Positions 51,748 through 60,594 are shown, numbered from the stretch's first letter. The stretch: 64,000 nucleotides of DNA from an uncultured Lachnospiraceae bacterium (GCA_910579685.1 CAJTVN010000016.1:1-64000); one strand, 5' to 3'. Made by a program: numbers and translations. Notes: generated from the letters alone by a model not told the origin.

Positions 51748-52722
51748 ATGGAATTTCTGACAATAAGCCAGGTGTCAAAACAGTTTAACATTTCCACCAG
51801 AATGCTGCGCTATTACGAGAAGGAGGGGCTGCTCTGCAGCAGCCGCAGGCAGGATTACTCCTATCGAATATATGACGGGGAGGCGGTCAGGCGCCTGCAG
51901 CAGATACTGGTGTTTCGAAAGCTTCGGATTCCGGTGAAGCAGATTGCGGAGATCCTCAATGACAGGGAGCAGGTGCGCACGCTTGAGATCACGCAGGAAA
52001 ACCTGCGGCAGATCAACGAGGAGATCGCCGCACTTTCTCTCATGCGGGATGTGTTAAACCGGATGGCGGAGAAGCTTGACGGGAATCTGAAACGAAGGGT
52101 ACGGCTTGATCTTCTGGAAGACGGAGAGATTATGGATATCATTCATGTCCTGGAGCCTCCGAAGACAAATCTGAAGGAGGGATATTCTATGGAGGACCTG
52201 ACAAAGGCCGACAAGGCCATGGAGAGGAAAATGGAGATCCGAATCGTGTATCTGCCGCCCGCCGAGGTGGCGTCCTACCAGTATGTCGGGGAGAATCCCG
52301 AGGATCCTGCGGGGGACATGATTCTGGATTTCATCAAAAAAAGCGATTTGGCAAGGATTAAGCCGGATTTCAGGCTCTACGGATTTAACAATCCGTCGCC
52401 GGCGGAGGGGCAGAAGGAGTACGGGTATGAATTCTGGGCCACTATACCTGAGGACATGGAGGTGCAGGCTCCCCTTAAGAAAAAACATTTTAACGGAGGG
52501 CTGTATGCGGCCCATTGCATCAAGATGGGCGATTTCCACGAGTGGGAGGGTTTTGTCCGACAGGTTCTCGCAAGCAAGGAGTATGAAGGCGACTTTAGGG
52601 AACCCAGGGGAATGGACGGCTGCCTGGAGGAGGAGCTGAACATTTATACCAATGTCGCGGAGGGAAAGAGAGAGAACGTGCAATTGGATCTTCTGATCCC
52701 GATTAAGAAGAGAGGAAGCTGA
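51748..52722 (+). CDS. MerR-family regulator with effector-binding domain
   Basis: The 324-residue protein has a MerR winged helix at about 3-72 (TISQVSKQFNISTRMLRYYEKEGLL), a coiled-coil helix to about 120 and a GyrI-like ligand-binding domain from about 160 (YLPPAEVASYQYVGENPEDP, with a C-terminal IPIKKRG strand). It is probably activated by an organic ligand. Its promoter has a 19-base spacer and dyad, consistent with self-activation. No efflux pump follows; the next gene has its own promoter, so the other targets are elsewhere. Confidence 0.9.
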   Translation: MEFLTISQVSKQFNISTRMLRYYEKEGLLCSSRRQDYSYRIYDGEAVRRLQQILVFRKLRIPVKQIAEILNDREQVRTLEITQENLRQINEEIAALSLMRDVLNRMAEKLDGNLKRRVRLDLLEDGEIMDIIHVLEPPKTNLKEGYSMEDLTKADKAMERKMEIRIVYLPPAEVASYQYVGENPEDPAGDMILDFIKKSDLARIKPDFRLYGFNNPSPAEGQKEYGYEFWATIPEDMEVQAPLKKKHFNGGLYAAHCIKMGDFHEWEGFVRQVLASKEYEGDFREPRGMDGCLEEELNIYTNVAEGKRENVQLDLLIPIKKRGS

Positions 52723-52751
52723 TTGCCAGCTTTCCGCACCTGTGATAAAAT
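52723..52751 (+). promoter_or_regulatory. Promoter of the membrane protein/Sel1 genes
   Basis: TTGCCA (52723-52728), a 17-nt spacer and TAAAAT (52746-52751), immediately after the MerR stop codon. Confidence 0.7.
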
Positions 52752-52785
52752 AGTGCCAGGCAATTTATCGCAGGAGGATCTGATT

Positions 52786-54348
52786 TTGGAAAGCACGGAT
52801 GGAAAAAGAAAGACGCTGCCGGACAGGAGTTACTGTCTGGAAAAAACGAGAGGGAGGCTGCTGTCACTGTGGCTGGCCCTCTTGCTGCTTTTTCTGGGAA
52901 TGTCGGCAGGCGTGTACGGCTGGATGCGGATGGGGGAGGACCGATCGGCCTGGGACTATATGGAATATGTAAAGATGGCAATCGGCTGTCTGGGAGCTCT
53001 CTTTCTTACCGTATCCGGTATCTGGACGGCTTTTACGGCATTGCGGGACGCTTTCTGGCCGCAGAAGAGTGCGCTGGCCCGTTCCATACGTTCCCAGCTT
53101 CCCTATCCGGATTCCGCACCCGGGGTCAGAGAGCTGTTCGCCATGGTGGATCAGGATATCAGACAGAACGGTCAGTGGTTCGACAAGGTGGCGGTGGGAA
53201 AGGAGTGGGTGTTGGGGGATGTGGCCAGCTATCTGCCCCGGGTCCGTGTATTTTTCGGTCGGGATGAGATAAAAACCCACGGCTCCGGGGAGCGGGTGAA
53301 CACCTCCCGGATCGTGGAGCTCTACATACTGGATGACCGCAGACAGTGCCAGATCACGACGCTGCGCAATCCCAGAGAGCTGGCGCCGCTCCTTGACTAT
53401 ATTTCTCTGCGGGCGCCGGACGCCCTGCGAAGGCCTTACAGCGAGTACGCATCCTGGTGCCAGAAGACGGACATGGAGTGGGAGAACATGCTGCGGGAAT
53501 ACCGGGTGAAGCAGGGAAAAAGGGAACTGGAGGCGTTCCGGACAAAAGATGCAGGCATGGATCAGAATGTGACTCTGACCTTCCCGGACGGCAGCGTGAC
53601 CTCCAGAGTGACTCCGGAGAGAATCCGGGAGGCAATGCTCCAATGTCTGAAAGAAGGGGAGGGGGTCTTTTCCCTTTCGCTTGGACGGCCCATAGAAAAA
53701 AACGGCTGCCGTTTTACGGGGATGGAGTGTTTTGCAGCCTTCTATGAGGATATGGAGGAGCCTGAGGACCAGGAGCTGGAAGAGCTGGGAGAGGCCGAGC
53801 TGCTGCTTAAGATGACTTCCGCAGGCGCAGGGGAAAAGCCGCAGTATGGCAGAACTCTGCAGACGGATGTGCGCACGGCGGAGCGTATCCTGAATGCCTG
53901 GCTTTTGGGAGAGGTGCCGGAGCTTGGAGAGTGGGAGGCGGCCCCGCTCTTTGCGGAAAGGCAGCAGGAGAAAAGGCGGGAGCCTTTGCCTCCTCACCTG
54001 GGACTAATGACACCTCTTGGCGTGTTTCAGAGCCATGACAGATTCACGATAGAGGATGTGGAGGTGGCGGCCCGGGGGCTGCAGGACGGGAGCTATCAGT
54101 CGGTTGACCTGACCCTGCCTGGGGGCTATCTGTGGATGCGGATCCAGGGCGGCGACAAGACGGATGGCCGATGCCGCATTTTTGTCACAAGGGCCGATCC
54201 GGATCAGCTTCGCTATTTCAGGAATCTGTGCACCCACAGGCAGGCGGCGGCCTGGCTTATGGAATTTGCCCAAGGTAAGTTCCGGCCTGACTGGAAGCAA
54301 TGGAAGGATTACACCAGACAGGCGCAGAAAGATTTTAAAAAGAGGTAG
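52786..54348 (+). CDS. Unrecognised membrane-anchored protein, about 520 residues
   Basis: I do not recognise the family. Two hydrophobic helices at about 25-48 (LLSLWLALLLLFLGMSAGVY) and about 65-90 anchor a large, probably cytoplasmic part. That part has two or three similar alpha/beta units (LPRVRVFFGRDEIKTHG and later YLWMRIQGGDKTDGRC). The start is probably a TTG at 52786, with AGGAGG 7 bases upstream; the open frame begins earlier at 52723. The Sel1-repeat gene follows after 10 bases, so the two are a unit. No catalytic motif is evident. Confidence 0.7.
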   Translation: MESTDGKRKTLPDRSYCLEKTRGRLLSLWLALLLLFLGMSAGVYGWMRMGEDRSAWDYMEYVKMAIGCLGALFLTVSGIWTAFTALRDAFWPQKSALARSIRSQLPYPDSAPGVRELFAMVDQDIRQNGQWFDKVAVGKEWVLGDVASYLPRVRVFFGRDEIKTHGSGERVNTSRIVELYILDDRRQCQITTLRNPRELAPLLDYISLRAPDALRRPYSEYASWCQKTDMEWENMLREYRVKQGKRELEAFRTKDAGMDQNVTLTFPDGSVTSRVTPERIREAMLQCLKEGEGVFSLSLGRPIEKNGCRFTGMECFAAFYEDMEEPEDQELEELGEAELLLKMTSAGAGEKPQYGRTLQTDVRTAERILNAWLLGEVPELGEWEAAPLFAERQQEKRREPLPPHLGLMTPLGVFQSHDRFTIEDVEVAARGLQDGSYQSVDLTLPGGYLWMRIQGGDKTDGRCRIFVTRADPDQLRYFRNLCTHRQAAAWLMEFAQGKFRPDWKQWKDYTRQAQKDFKKR

Positions 54349-54358
54349 GAGGAAGACT

Positions 54359-55609
54359 ATGGGAAACTGTTTTAGTGACGAGGTGGAGCGGGCGCTTACA
54401 TATATTTATTATGATCTGCGCGCCGGTAAGGGAGCGGAGGGCCTTATGCTTTTGCAGCGGGCTTCCGATGCGGGGGACGGGGATGCGTCCTGTATTCTGG
54501 CCAGGTGTTACTGCGGAAATCAGTATGTATGGAGCGGTCATGACTTTCCGGAGGACGACGACAGGGCGGTAATGCTGATCCACAGAGCCGTGGAGCAGGG
54601 AAGCGGGATCGGCGTGCTGGTGGCTCTGCGTACAGGGGAGCTTACTCCCTCCCTGGAAAAGAAGATGCCCTTTTCCAGCCTGCAGGAGGCCTTTGACAGT
54701 GTGCTGGAAAAGGCGCAAAGAGGGGATGCCTTCTGCCAGTATACGGTGGCGAATTCCTATTTCTGGTGGGATTTTCTGCGGATTCAGGGAAAAGGGCGGG
54801 ATGCCTTTTCCAATGAGAAGGAGTATAAGGAATATTTGAGAATGAATATTTCCCAGTGCGAGGACTGGTTCTGGAAGGCGTTCCGCGGCGGCATGTATTT
54901 TGCGGCAAATAATCTGAACCGTTTTTACTCCGAGGGGGACGAGGACATCATAGCGCCCCGCCCGGAGCTGGCCAAAGATCTGTTTCTGACCGGTGCGCAG
55001 ATGGGCTATCCCATACATCAGTGGATGTATGGGCAGGATCTGGAAGAGCAGAAGAAATATGAGGAAGCGCTGCACTGGTATAAGCTGGGTGCGGAGGGCG
55101 GCCAGCTGGAATGCTGGTTCCGGATCGGCAGGGCCTATGAGCTGGGACTCGGCGTGGAAAAAGATGAGTCCTATGCGGCCAGGTGCTATGAGAAGGGACT
55201 GACCCAGAAAAAGGACAGCGGCAACCGGATTGGCTGCGCCAACCGTCTGGGCGCTTTTTACTATGACGGGACGGGCGTGGAAAAAGACTATGCCAGGGCG
55301 TTCCAGCTTATGAAATACGGCTACGACCACAATACCACTTTTGCGGTCTGCTATCTTGGGTTCTGCTATTTCCGGGGCCAGGGTACGCAGCAGGATTACG
55401 GAAAGGCCAGGGAATTTCTGGAAAAGGTGAACTGGAACAACAAGGAGGCGTTCTATATGCTGGGCGTGATCTACGGACGGGGCCTCGGTGTGCCGGCGGA
55501 TATCAAAAAGGGCGTGGAGTATCTGCAGAAGGCAGGCGATTATAAGGAAGCGAAAGAGGAACTGCTCAAATATAAAAAGACGCTCTTCGGCAAATGGGTG
55601 CGCAGGTAA
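54359..55609 (+). CDS. Sel1/TPR-repeat protein
   Basis: The 416-residue soluble protein has Sel1-like repeats, clearest in the C-terminal half: AYELGLGVEKDESYAARCYEKG, AFYYDGTGVEKDYARAFQLMKYG and CYFRGQGTQQDYGKAREFLEKV. Sel1 solenoids act as protein-binding scaffolds. GGTAGGAGG lies before the ATG at 54359. It follows the unknown membrane protein closely and may bind its cytoplasmic part. A terminator follows at 55628-55672. Confidence 0.88.
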   Translation: MGNCFSDEVERALTYIYYDLRAGKGAEGLMLLQRASDAGDGDASCILARCYCGNQYVWSGHDFPEDDDRAVMLIHRAVEQGSGIGVLVALRTGELTPSLEKKMPFSSLQEAFDSVLEKAQRGDAFCQYTVANSYFWWDFLRIQGKGRDAFSNEKEYKEYLRMNISQCEDWFWKAFRGGMYFAANNLNRFYSEGDEDIIAPRPELAKDLFLTGAQMGYPIHQWMYGQDLEEQKKYEEALHWYKLGAEGGQLECWFRIGRAYELGLGVEKDESYAARCYEKGLTQKKDSGNRIGCANRLGAFYYDGTGVEKDYARAFQLMKYGYDHNTTFAVCYLGFCYFRGQGTQQDYGKAREFLEKVNWNNKEAFYMLGVIYGRGLGVPADIKKGVEYLQKAGDYKEAKEELLKYKKTLFGKWVRR

Positions 55610-55627
55610 AAGGCAAAGGCATGTATG

Positions 55628-55672
55628 AAAAACCGCAGCGGGGCCTGGAAAAAGGGCTCTGCGGCGGTTTTT
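55628..55672 (+). terminator. Terminator after the Sel1-repeat gene
   Basis: AAAAACCGC (55628-55636) pairs with GCGGTTTTT (55664-55672), with a partly paired GC-rich interior. Confidence 0.72.
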
Positions 55673-55775
55673 GGCGTTCTGAAACGCAAAGTTGACAGGA
55701 TGCAACTGTCGGTGGGTGGTCATAAAATGTGACTTCCTTTAGGATAAGTGAAAAAATAATCACAAGGAGGATGTT

Positions 55776-56687
55776 ATGATGACTTTTGGACAGAAACTTA
55801 AGGCTTTGCTAAAGGAGAAGGACATGACGCAGGAAAATCTGGCGGAGCTTCTGGATGTGTCCCGGCAGGCCGTGGGAAAGTGGGCCAATGACAAAGGGAT
55901 CCCGGAGGTGGATAAGTTGGTGCAGATCAGCAATATTTTTGGTGTCTCCCTGGATTACCTTCTCAGAGAAGAGCAGGAGGAGGAAAGGGAAAGAACAGGC
56001 ACGGGGTTTTACGTCAGCAGGGAAATGATTGAGGGATTTTTGTCCTACAGGCAGGAGAGTGCGAAAAGGATTGCGGCGGGTACCGCCTTGATCATTCTTT
56101 CGGAGCTTGTGGACTGTTTTTTTCTCCCGGGAAAAAACTCCATGCTGCTTTACAATGTGCTTTACAATGCGGTCTTTTTGTCCGGAATCGCCGTTCTGAT
56201 ATGGAACGGGCTAAAGCCCAGGAAATACCGGGAGATCGGGTCAAGGCAGCTCTTGTTTGACGAGGGCGTGATCCGGGAATTCCGGGAGCAAAGTGAGAGA
56301 AACCGGAAAAAGTATGCGCTGATGTTTATCGCAGGCGCCGCCCTGATGCTTCTTGGCCCGGAGATCGCAGAGTTTGTGGCGGGCCGCTTTGGACGGTGGA
56401 TGGGAAACGCCGCAGACCAGATCCTTCTGGCTGCCTGGTCCGGTCTCTTTATTCTGGCAGGCATGAGCCTTTATGCGGAGAATCTGCTTCTTCGGGGAAC
56501 CCCGAAGAAGGACAGGAAAGGAAAATACGCATGGCTTTACGGGGCGGTTCCGGTGACGGCCCTCCTGGTACTGATCGGATATGTGACAAATGCCTGGAGG
56601 CCGGCCATGCCGGTTCTTATCTTGTTCTGTGTTCTTCTGGTCACGGTGTGTAAGCTGATTGTGGAGGGAAGGGAGAGAAAAGAATGA
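55776..56687 (+). CDS. XRE-family regulator with C-terminal membrane domain
   Basis: The 303-residue protein has a Cro/C1-type helix-turn-helix at about 5-62 (MTQENLAELLDVSRQAVGKWANDKGIPEVDKL). After a charged linker come about six hydrophobic segments from residue 105 onward. Membrane-tethered XRE regulators of this kind are frequent in Clostridia and may sense envelope state. AAGGAGG precedes the ATG. The stop overlaps the start of the lipoprotein gene by 4 bases, so the two form an operon. Confidence 0.87.
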   Translation: MMTFGQKLKALLKEKDMTQENLAELLDVSRQAVGKWANDKGIPEVDKLVQISNIFGVSLDYLLREEQEEERERTGTGFYVSREMIEGFLSYRQESAKRIAAGTALIILSELVDCFFLPGKNSMLLYNVLYNAVFLSGIAVLIWNGLKPRKYREIGSRQLLFDEGVIREFREQSERNRKKYALMFIAGAALMLLGPEIAEFVAGRFGRWMGNAADQILLAAWSGLFILAGMSLYAENLLLRGTPKKDRKGKYAWLYGAVPVTALLVLIGYVTNAWRPAMPVLILFCVLLVTVCKLIVEGRERKE

Positions 56688-57157
56688 GAAAGGAAATATT
56701 TGCGCTGGCAATTCTCGGCATCATCGCCTGTCTGGGCGGCTGCAGGAATTTTGAGGAAAAAGAGACGCTTCATACCGCCAGACTGGAGGTTTATGAGGCG
56801 GACGGGACCACGCTGATAAACACGGTGGAGGATGAGGAAGCCGTGGCCCGGTTTGAAGCGGGCGGATGGGGGCAGGAGGATGGTATTTCTTCCGATGTGG
56901 ATCCGGCGGGCAAAGACCTGGAAGGCCGGGAGCCTCTTTTTATGATCGCCGCAATGAAGGAGCCGGCGGCGCTCATAAACAATGGAAAGATGGAAAAAAC
57001 GTTTACCATCACCGTCTACGAAGGCACGGACGTGGTAAAGATGATGGTAATGCCACAGATCGTCGAAAATATAGGCTTGTCAGAGGAGCTTCTGACCTTT
57101 TATTTTGAGGTTCCCGAGGAGGATATGGAGTTTTTCCTGTCCCTTGCCGGGGATTAG
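56684..57157 (+). CDS. Small lipoprotein of unknown function
   Basis: The 157-residue protein has a lipoprotein signal (IIACLGGC) and an otherwise acidic alpha/beta domain (TARLEVYEADGTTLINTV, then FTITVYEGTDVVKMMVMP). I do not recognise the family. It overlaps the XRE/membrane regulator by 4 bases and may be its extracytoplasmic partner or target. Length and codon use look like those of the surrounding genes. Confidence 0.8.
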   Translation: MRKEIFALAILGIIACLGGCRNFEEKETLHTARLEVYEADGTTLINTVEDEEAVARFEAGGWGQEDGISSDVDPAGKDLEGREPLFMIAAMKEPAALINNGKMEKTFTITVYEGTDVVKMMVMPQIVENIGLSEELLTFYFEVPEEDMEFFLSLAGD

Positions 57158-57224
57158 GCTTTTGTAAAGAAAGATATTACATAAAATTATTTGAGAAATA
57201 ATTTATTGAAAAGCGTTAAAGCTT

Positions 57225-57460
57225 AAAGTATGATATAGGTAATTGCGAAACAGTAAGTTGCTGAAATATTCAGACAATATTTCTCCTCAAATCCTGTTTC
57301 GCCAAGCATTCCATCAAGCCCAGTAAAGCATAAGTCAGTCGAGCAAAGGCTCTCCTGCCTTCTATGGTCTTGATTCCATGGCGAATAAGGCTTTTCGCAG
57401 AAAGTATTGTCTGAATATTCTGCAAATTTACAAGTTTCGCAATTACCTAAAAGTATGATA
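57225..57460. mobile_element. MITE-like element with inverted ends and direct flanking repeats
   Basis: AGGTAATTGCGAAAC at 57237 and its exact inverse ending at 57448 start two longer inverted arms that share ATATTCAGACAATA-type sequence about 25-40 bases in. The 11-base AAAGTATGATA lies directly on both sides (57225-57235 and 57450-57460), as expected for a target duplication. The inside, about 130 bases, has no transposase frame. This is a non-autonomous insertion. It fills most of the 325-base gap before the antitoxin gene. Confidence 0.82.
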
Positions 57461-57482
57461 GAAAAAAAGGAGGAGGGATTGA

Positions 57483-57725
57483 ATGACACGAATCAAAGAA
57501 AAGGCGGTTGAAATGATTCAACGCATACCTGATGATGATATGTTTTATGTAATCAATATCCTTCAGAATTTGGAAGAAATGACCGCAAGGAAAGATACTG
57601 AAAGAGAACAGGCTATGGCAGCATTTCAGGATATACTGAAGTATAGAGGAAGACTGCCGGAAGACTTCGATGCGGATAAGGAACTGGCAGAGGCAAGGGA
57701 GGAGAAGTATGGTAATCTTGGTTGA
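57483..57725 (+). CDS. Probable antitoxin of a VapBC-type pair
   Basis: The 80-residue protein is mainly helical (KEKAVEMIQRIPDDDMFYVINILQNLEEM) with an acidic C-terminal tail, as in antitoxins that hold PIN-domain toxins. It overlaps the toxin gene by 17 bases, the usual arrangement. I see no clear DNA-binding domain. AAAGGAGGAGG sits before the ATG. Because the partner toxin is interrupted, this gene may now be functionally orphaned. Confidence 0.78.
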   Translation: MTRIKEKAVEMIQRIPDDDMFYVINILQNLEEMTARKDTEREQAMAAFQDILKYRGRLPEDFDADKELAEAREEKYGNLG

Positions 57726-58023
57726 TACAAATATTCTTATAGATGTTATTGTCAATCGAGAGCCGTATGCTGAGTATGGAAAGAGGATATTGGAAAAATG
57801 TGCCAAAAGAGAAGTGACAGGCATTATGGCGACTGCCGCAGGGGTCAATACGCTCTGCTGCGTTGCAAGTTTGATGCCCCGCCAGTTTGCTACGGGGTTG
57901 TTGACTGCACACTCGTGGAATCCGGAGACGGGTATGGAGAGAGTTCTGAAATACGGAATCGCCTGTTTTCAAAAACGATGCAGGGTGATGATGGAATCGG
58001 AAGAAAAAATCGAAAAATTATAA
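57709..58023 (+). pseudogene. PIN-domain toxin (VapC type) interrupted by the small repeat
   Basis: The first 40 residues (MVILVDTNILIDVIVNREPY, then AEYGKRILEKC) are the start of a PIN ribonuclease with the first catalytic Asp. After GIMA the frame enters the 57827-57906 repeat, and the remaining residues to 58023 do not look like a PIN domain. The later acidic residues of the active site are missing, so the toxin should be inactive. Confidence 0.8.
57827..57906 (+). repeat. Small repeat, copy 2 (inside PIN toxin gene)
   Basis: This 80-base copy matches 27962-28047 except for a 6-base deletion and a few substitutions. The 5' hairpin part of copy 1 is absent. In both copies the translated frame reads ATAAGVNT...LCCVASLMPRQ. 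Confidence 0.8.
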
Positions 58024-58033
58024 ATGTTATGAT

Positions 58034-58080
58034 AGAATAATGGCATATTTAGAATTACAATCTAAATATGCCATTATTCT
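58034..58080. repeat. Perfect 20-bp inverted repeat
   Basis: AGAATAATGGCATATTTAGA (58034-58053) and its exact inverse (58061-58080) are separated by 7 bases. It lies between the broken toxin and the broken ATPase genes. It may be a terminator without a U-run, or an operator. Confidence 0.85.
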
Positions 58081-58099
58081 GCTGTAGGAGATGATTTTA

Positions 58100-59238
58100 A
58101 TGGATTATATTCACAGAGCGCTCGAAGAGAGACTGCAAAAATATGAGAAGACGTACAAGGCGATCTGTTTTTGACCTTAAATCCCCCGCCCGTTACCATT
58201 GACGAGGTGCAGAGAGCGAAAGAGCTGTTTCGTTATATCAAGATCAAATGTGATGAGAGCGGAGAGAAGGGGGTGTTTTGTCTCTCCGGTTCCCAGCCCT
58301 TTCATCTGATGCAGAATGTTTCGGAATCCCTGTCCGGAAGAATCGGGATTCTGGAGCTCTCGGGTTTATCCATGAGGGAGAGCTGCGGCGATCCCTTCAA
58401 CCGGCATTTCCTTCCCACGCTGGAATATGTGGCACAGAGGAGAAAAACAGGAAAGAAACCGGAAAATATTTGGGAAGTGATTCACAGAGGCGGATATCCG
58501 GAGCTTTGGAACGGGCAGAAGGAGTGGAGCGCCTTTTATGCGGATTACGTGAGAACCTATGTGGAGAGAGATGTCCGGGATCTGGCAGCGGTACAGGATT
58601 TGAACGCTTTCAGGCAATTGCTGATTGCCGCAGCGGCAAGAACCGGACAGGTCATAAATTATTCCGCCATAGCCTCGGAAATCGGGAAGGATGTGGGAAC
58701 CGTAAAAAGCTGGATCTCCATCCTGGAGGCGTCAGGAATCGTTTATCTGCTGGAGCCGTATACCTCCGGCCTTTTAAAACGGGCAATCCGCTCTCCCAAG
58801 CTGTATTTCCGGGATACCGGACTCGTGTGTTATCTCACCAGATGGCTGACTGCGGAGAACCTGGCTTATGGCGCAATGAGCGGGCCTGTTTTCGAAACAT
58901 TTGCGGTCAGTGAGATTTTAAAATCCTTCTCAAACGAAGGGCTGGACTGTCGGCACTTTGTTTCGTACTACCGGGGACGTGACAGGAAAAAAGTCAAAGA
59001 GGATGGAGAGACGAGAGAACTGGAAATGGAAATTGACCTGATCATTGAGGAAAACGGAGTCCTTTATCCGGTGGAGATCAAAAAGAGCACGCAGGCTAAG
59101 GCAATTATGGCCTCTGCCTTCCCGGTGCTGGATCAGGTTCCGGGAAAGACAAGAGGCATGGGTGCGGTTGTGTGTAACTGCCCGGATGTGGGGGCCCTGC
59201 GGGAGAATGTCCTGCAGATTCCGGTCTGGTATATATAA
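58100..59238 (+). pseudogene. AAA/DUF4143 ATPase missing its Walker A segment
   Basis: The normal start MDYIHRALEERLQKYEKTYKAI (58100 onward) runs into a stop at 58172-58174. The protein resumes in another frame at NPPPVTIDEVQRAKELFRYIK (Walker B-type) and then runs through the DUF4143 nuclease-like part (IDLIIEENGVLYPVEIKKS) to 59238. The segment that should hold GPRQVGKST is gone, about 45-50 codons by family comparison. ATP binding is impossible, so the gene is dead. These ATPases of unknown role are abundant and often decayed in gut Firmicutes. Confidence 0.85.
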
Positions 59239-59243
59239 ATGTT

Positions 59244-59260
59244 GGGTCAAAAGGTATTTT
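59244..59260. repeat. GGGTCAAAAGGT motif, copy 3
   Basis: Seventeen bases identical to 854-870, directly after the stop of the broken ATPase gene. No clear inverse arm follows, so this copy may be truncated. Confidence 0.65.
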
Positions 59261-59268
59261 GTTGTTAA

Positions 59269-60594
59269 CTATAATGTAAGGCCAATCAGCCGGTCCGTCT
59301 GGTCAGCCATAAACAAGGGAATATTCAGAACATCACCATCCAGCTTCAGGTTATTCAGGGAGAACCGGATGCGGAGTTTGACCTGATCCGGAAACAGCTC
59401 CTTATATTTCCGCAGGCTTTTGCTGGCGATATTGGCCTCGGACTTGACCTCCACAGGAAAAATGTCATTTTCCCGCTGAATGAGGAAATCCACTTCATAG
59501 GGAGGGTTATTCCGGCTCCAGTATCGGGGAACCACTTCAAACTGCGTGGTCAACGTCTGAAGTACAAAGTTTTCCGTCAGTGCGCCTTTAAACTCGGTAA
59601 ACAGGCGATTGCCTTCGCCGAAGGCGGTAGGAGCCAGCTGCGCCAGCCGGCGGAGCAGACCCACATCCGCCAGGTAGATTTTAAATGCGGACAGATCGTC
59701 ATAGGCAGTCACCGGCAGGCCGGGAGCCGTGCTGCGGTAAATTTTATGCACCAGTCCGGCATCTACCAGCCACTGCAGAGCGTCCTCGTATTCACGGGCT
59801 CTTGCCCCCTCTTTGACGACCTTGTAGATAAACTTCTTATTCTCCCGTGCCAGCTGGGACGGTATGGATCTCCAGACCATGGAGATTTTGGGAAACTCGT
59901 TAATATTCGGGTGTTTGGCAAAATCCCGTTCATAGGCGCCAATGATTCCGGACAGGGCCTCCTGCATAGCGGAAACATCCTGCGCCTGCGTCCACATCAG
60001 CACGGGTTCCGGCATGCCTCCGGTGACATAGTACATTTTCAGTTTTTCATAAAGAGGATTAAAGAACGCATCCGGAATCGGTTCTATGGTATCTGCGCCT
60101 TCCAGGAAACGTACAAGATTTTCATCGCCGTTGGCAAGAAGGAATTCCGTGAAGGTCATGGGATCAATCCGCATGAAGTTGACCTTGCCCACCGGGAAAG
60201 AGGATGGCTTTGCCAGAGCAATTCCCAGAAGGGAACCGGCACAGGCAATATGATACTGCGGAGCGTTTTCACAGAAATACTTCATAGTGTTGATAACCTT
60301 GGCGCAATCCTGTATCTCGTCAAAGATGATAAGGGTCTTTTCCGGTACGATTTTCTGACCGCTGGCCATCATCAGATTTTGCAGGATTCTATGCACATCC
60401 TTTGTGGTCTCAAAAAACTGCTTGTACTCTTCATTTTCATCAAAGTTAAAGTAGGCTGTGTTTTCATAACAGCGTCTGCCGAATTCTTTCAGAATCCAGG
60501 TTTTACCTACCTGACGCACGCCTTTTAAGATCAGCGGTTTGCGGTAGGGAGAATTCTTCCAGGCAAGAAGCCGGTTCAAAATCAATCGTTCCAT
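59269..60594 (-). CDS. AAA/DUF4143 ATPase
   Basis: The 441-residue protein has Walker A GVRQVGKT at about 24-31, Walker B LIIFDEIQDC and sensor-like CAGSLLG, followed by a winged helix and the DUF4143 region with a PD-(D/E)xK-like core (YEVDFLIQRENDIFPVEVKSE). The fold is complete, unlike the convergent relative. The family's job is unknown; links to plasmid-like or toxin-type systems have been suggested. A sigma-A promoter lies at 60653-60681. Confidence 0.9.
   Translation of the reverse strand: MERLILNRLLAWKNSPYRKPLILKGVRQVGKTWILKEFGRRCYENTAYFNFDENEEYKQFFETTKDVHRILQNLMMASGQKIVPEKTLIIFDEIQDCAKVINTMKYFCENAPQYHIACAGSLLGIALAKPSSFPVGKVNFMRIDPMTFTEFLLANGDENLVRFLEGADTIEPIPDAFFNPLYEKLKMYYVTGGMPEPVLMWTQAQDVSAMQEALSGIIGAYERDFAKHPNINEFPKISMVWRSIPSQLARENKKFIYKVVKEGARAREYEDALQWLVDAGLVHKIYRSTAPGLPVTAYDDLSAFKIYLADVGLLRRLAQLAPTAFGEGNRLFTEFKGALTENFVLQTLTTQFEVVPRYWSRNNPPYEVDFLIQRENDIFPVEVKSEANIASKSLRKYKELFPDQVKLRIRFSLNNLKLDGDVLNIPLFMADQTDRLIGLTL

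Noticed and set aside
54335..55723. 462-codon frame opposite the Sel1-repeat gene
   Set aside because: The plus-strand Sel1 repeats are unambiguous; the opposite frame spans the terminator and has no start context.
57223..57489. 88-codon minus-strand frame in the gap before the antitoxin
   Set aside because: It lies across the MITE-like element and its ends, with no start signal and no recognisable protein.
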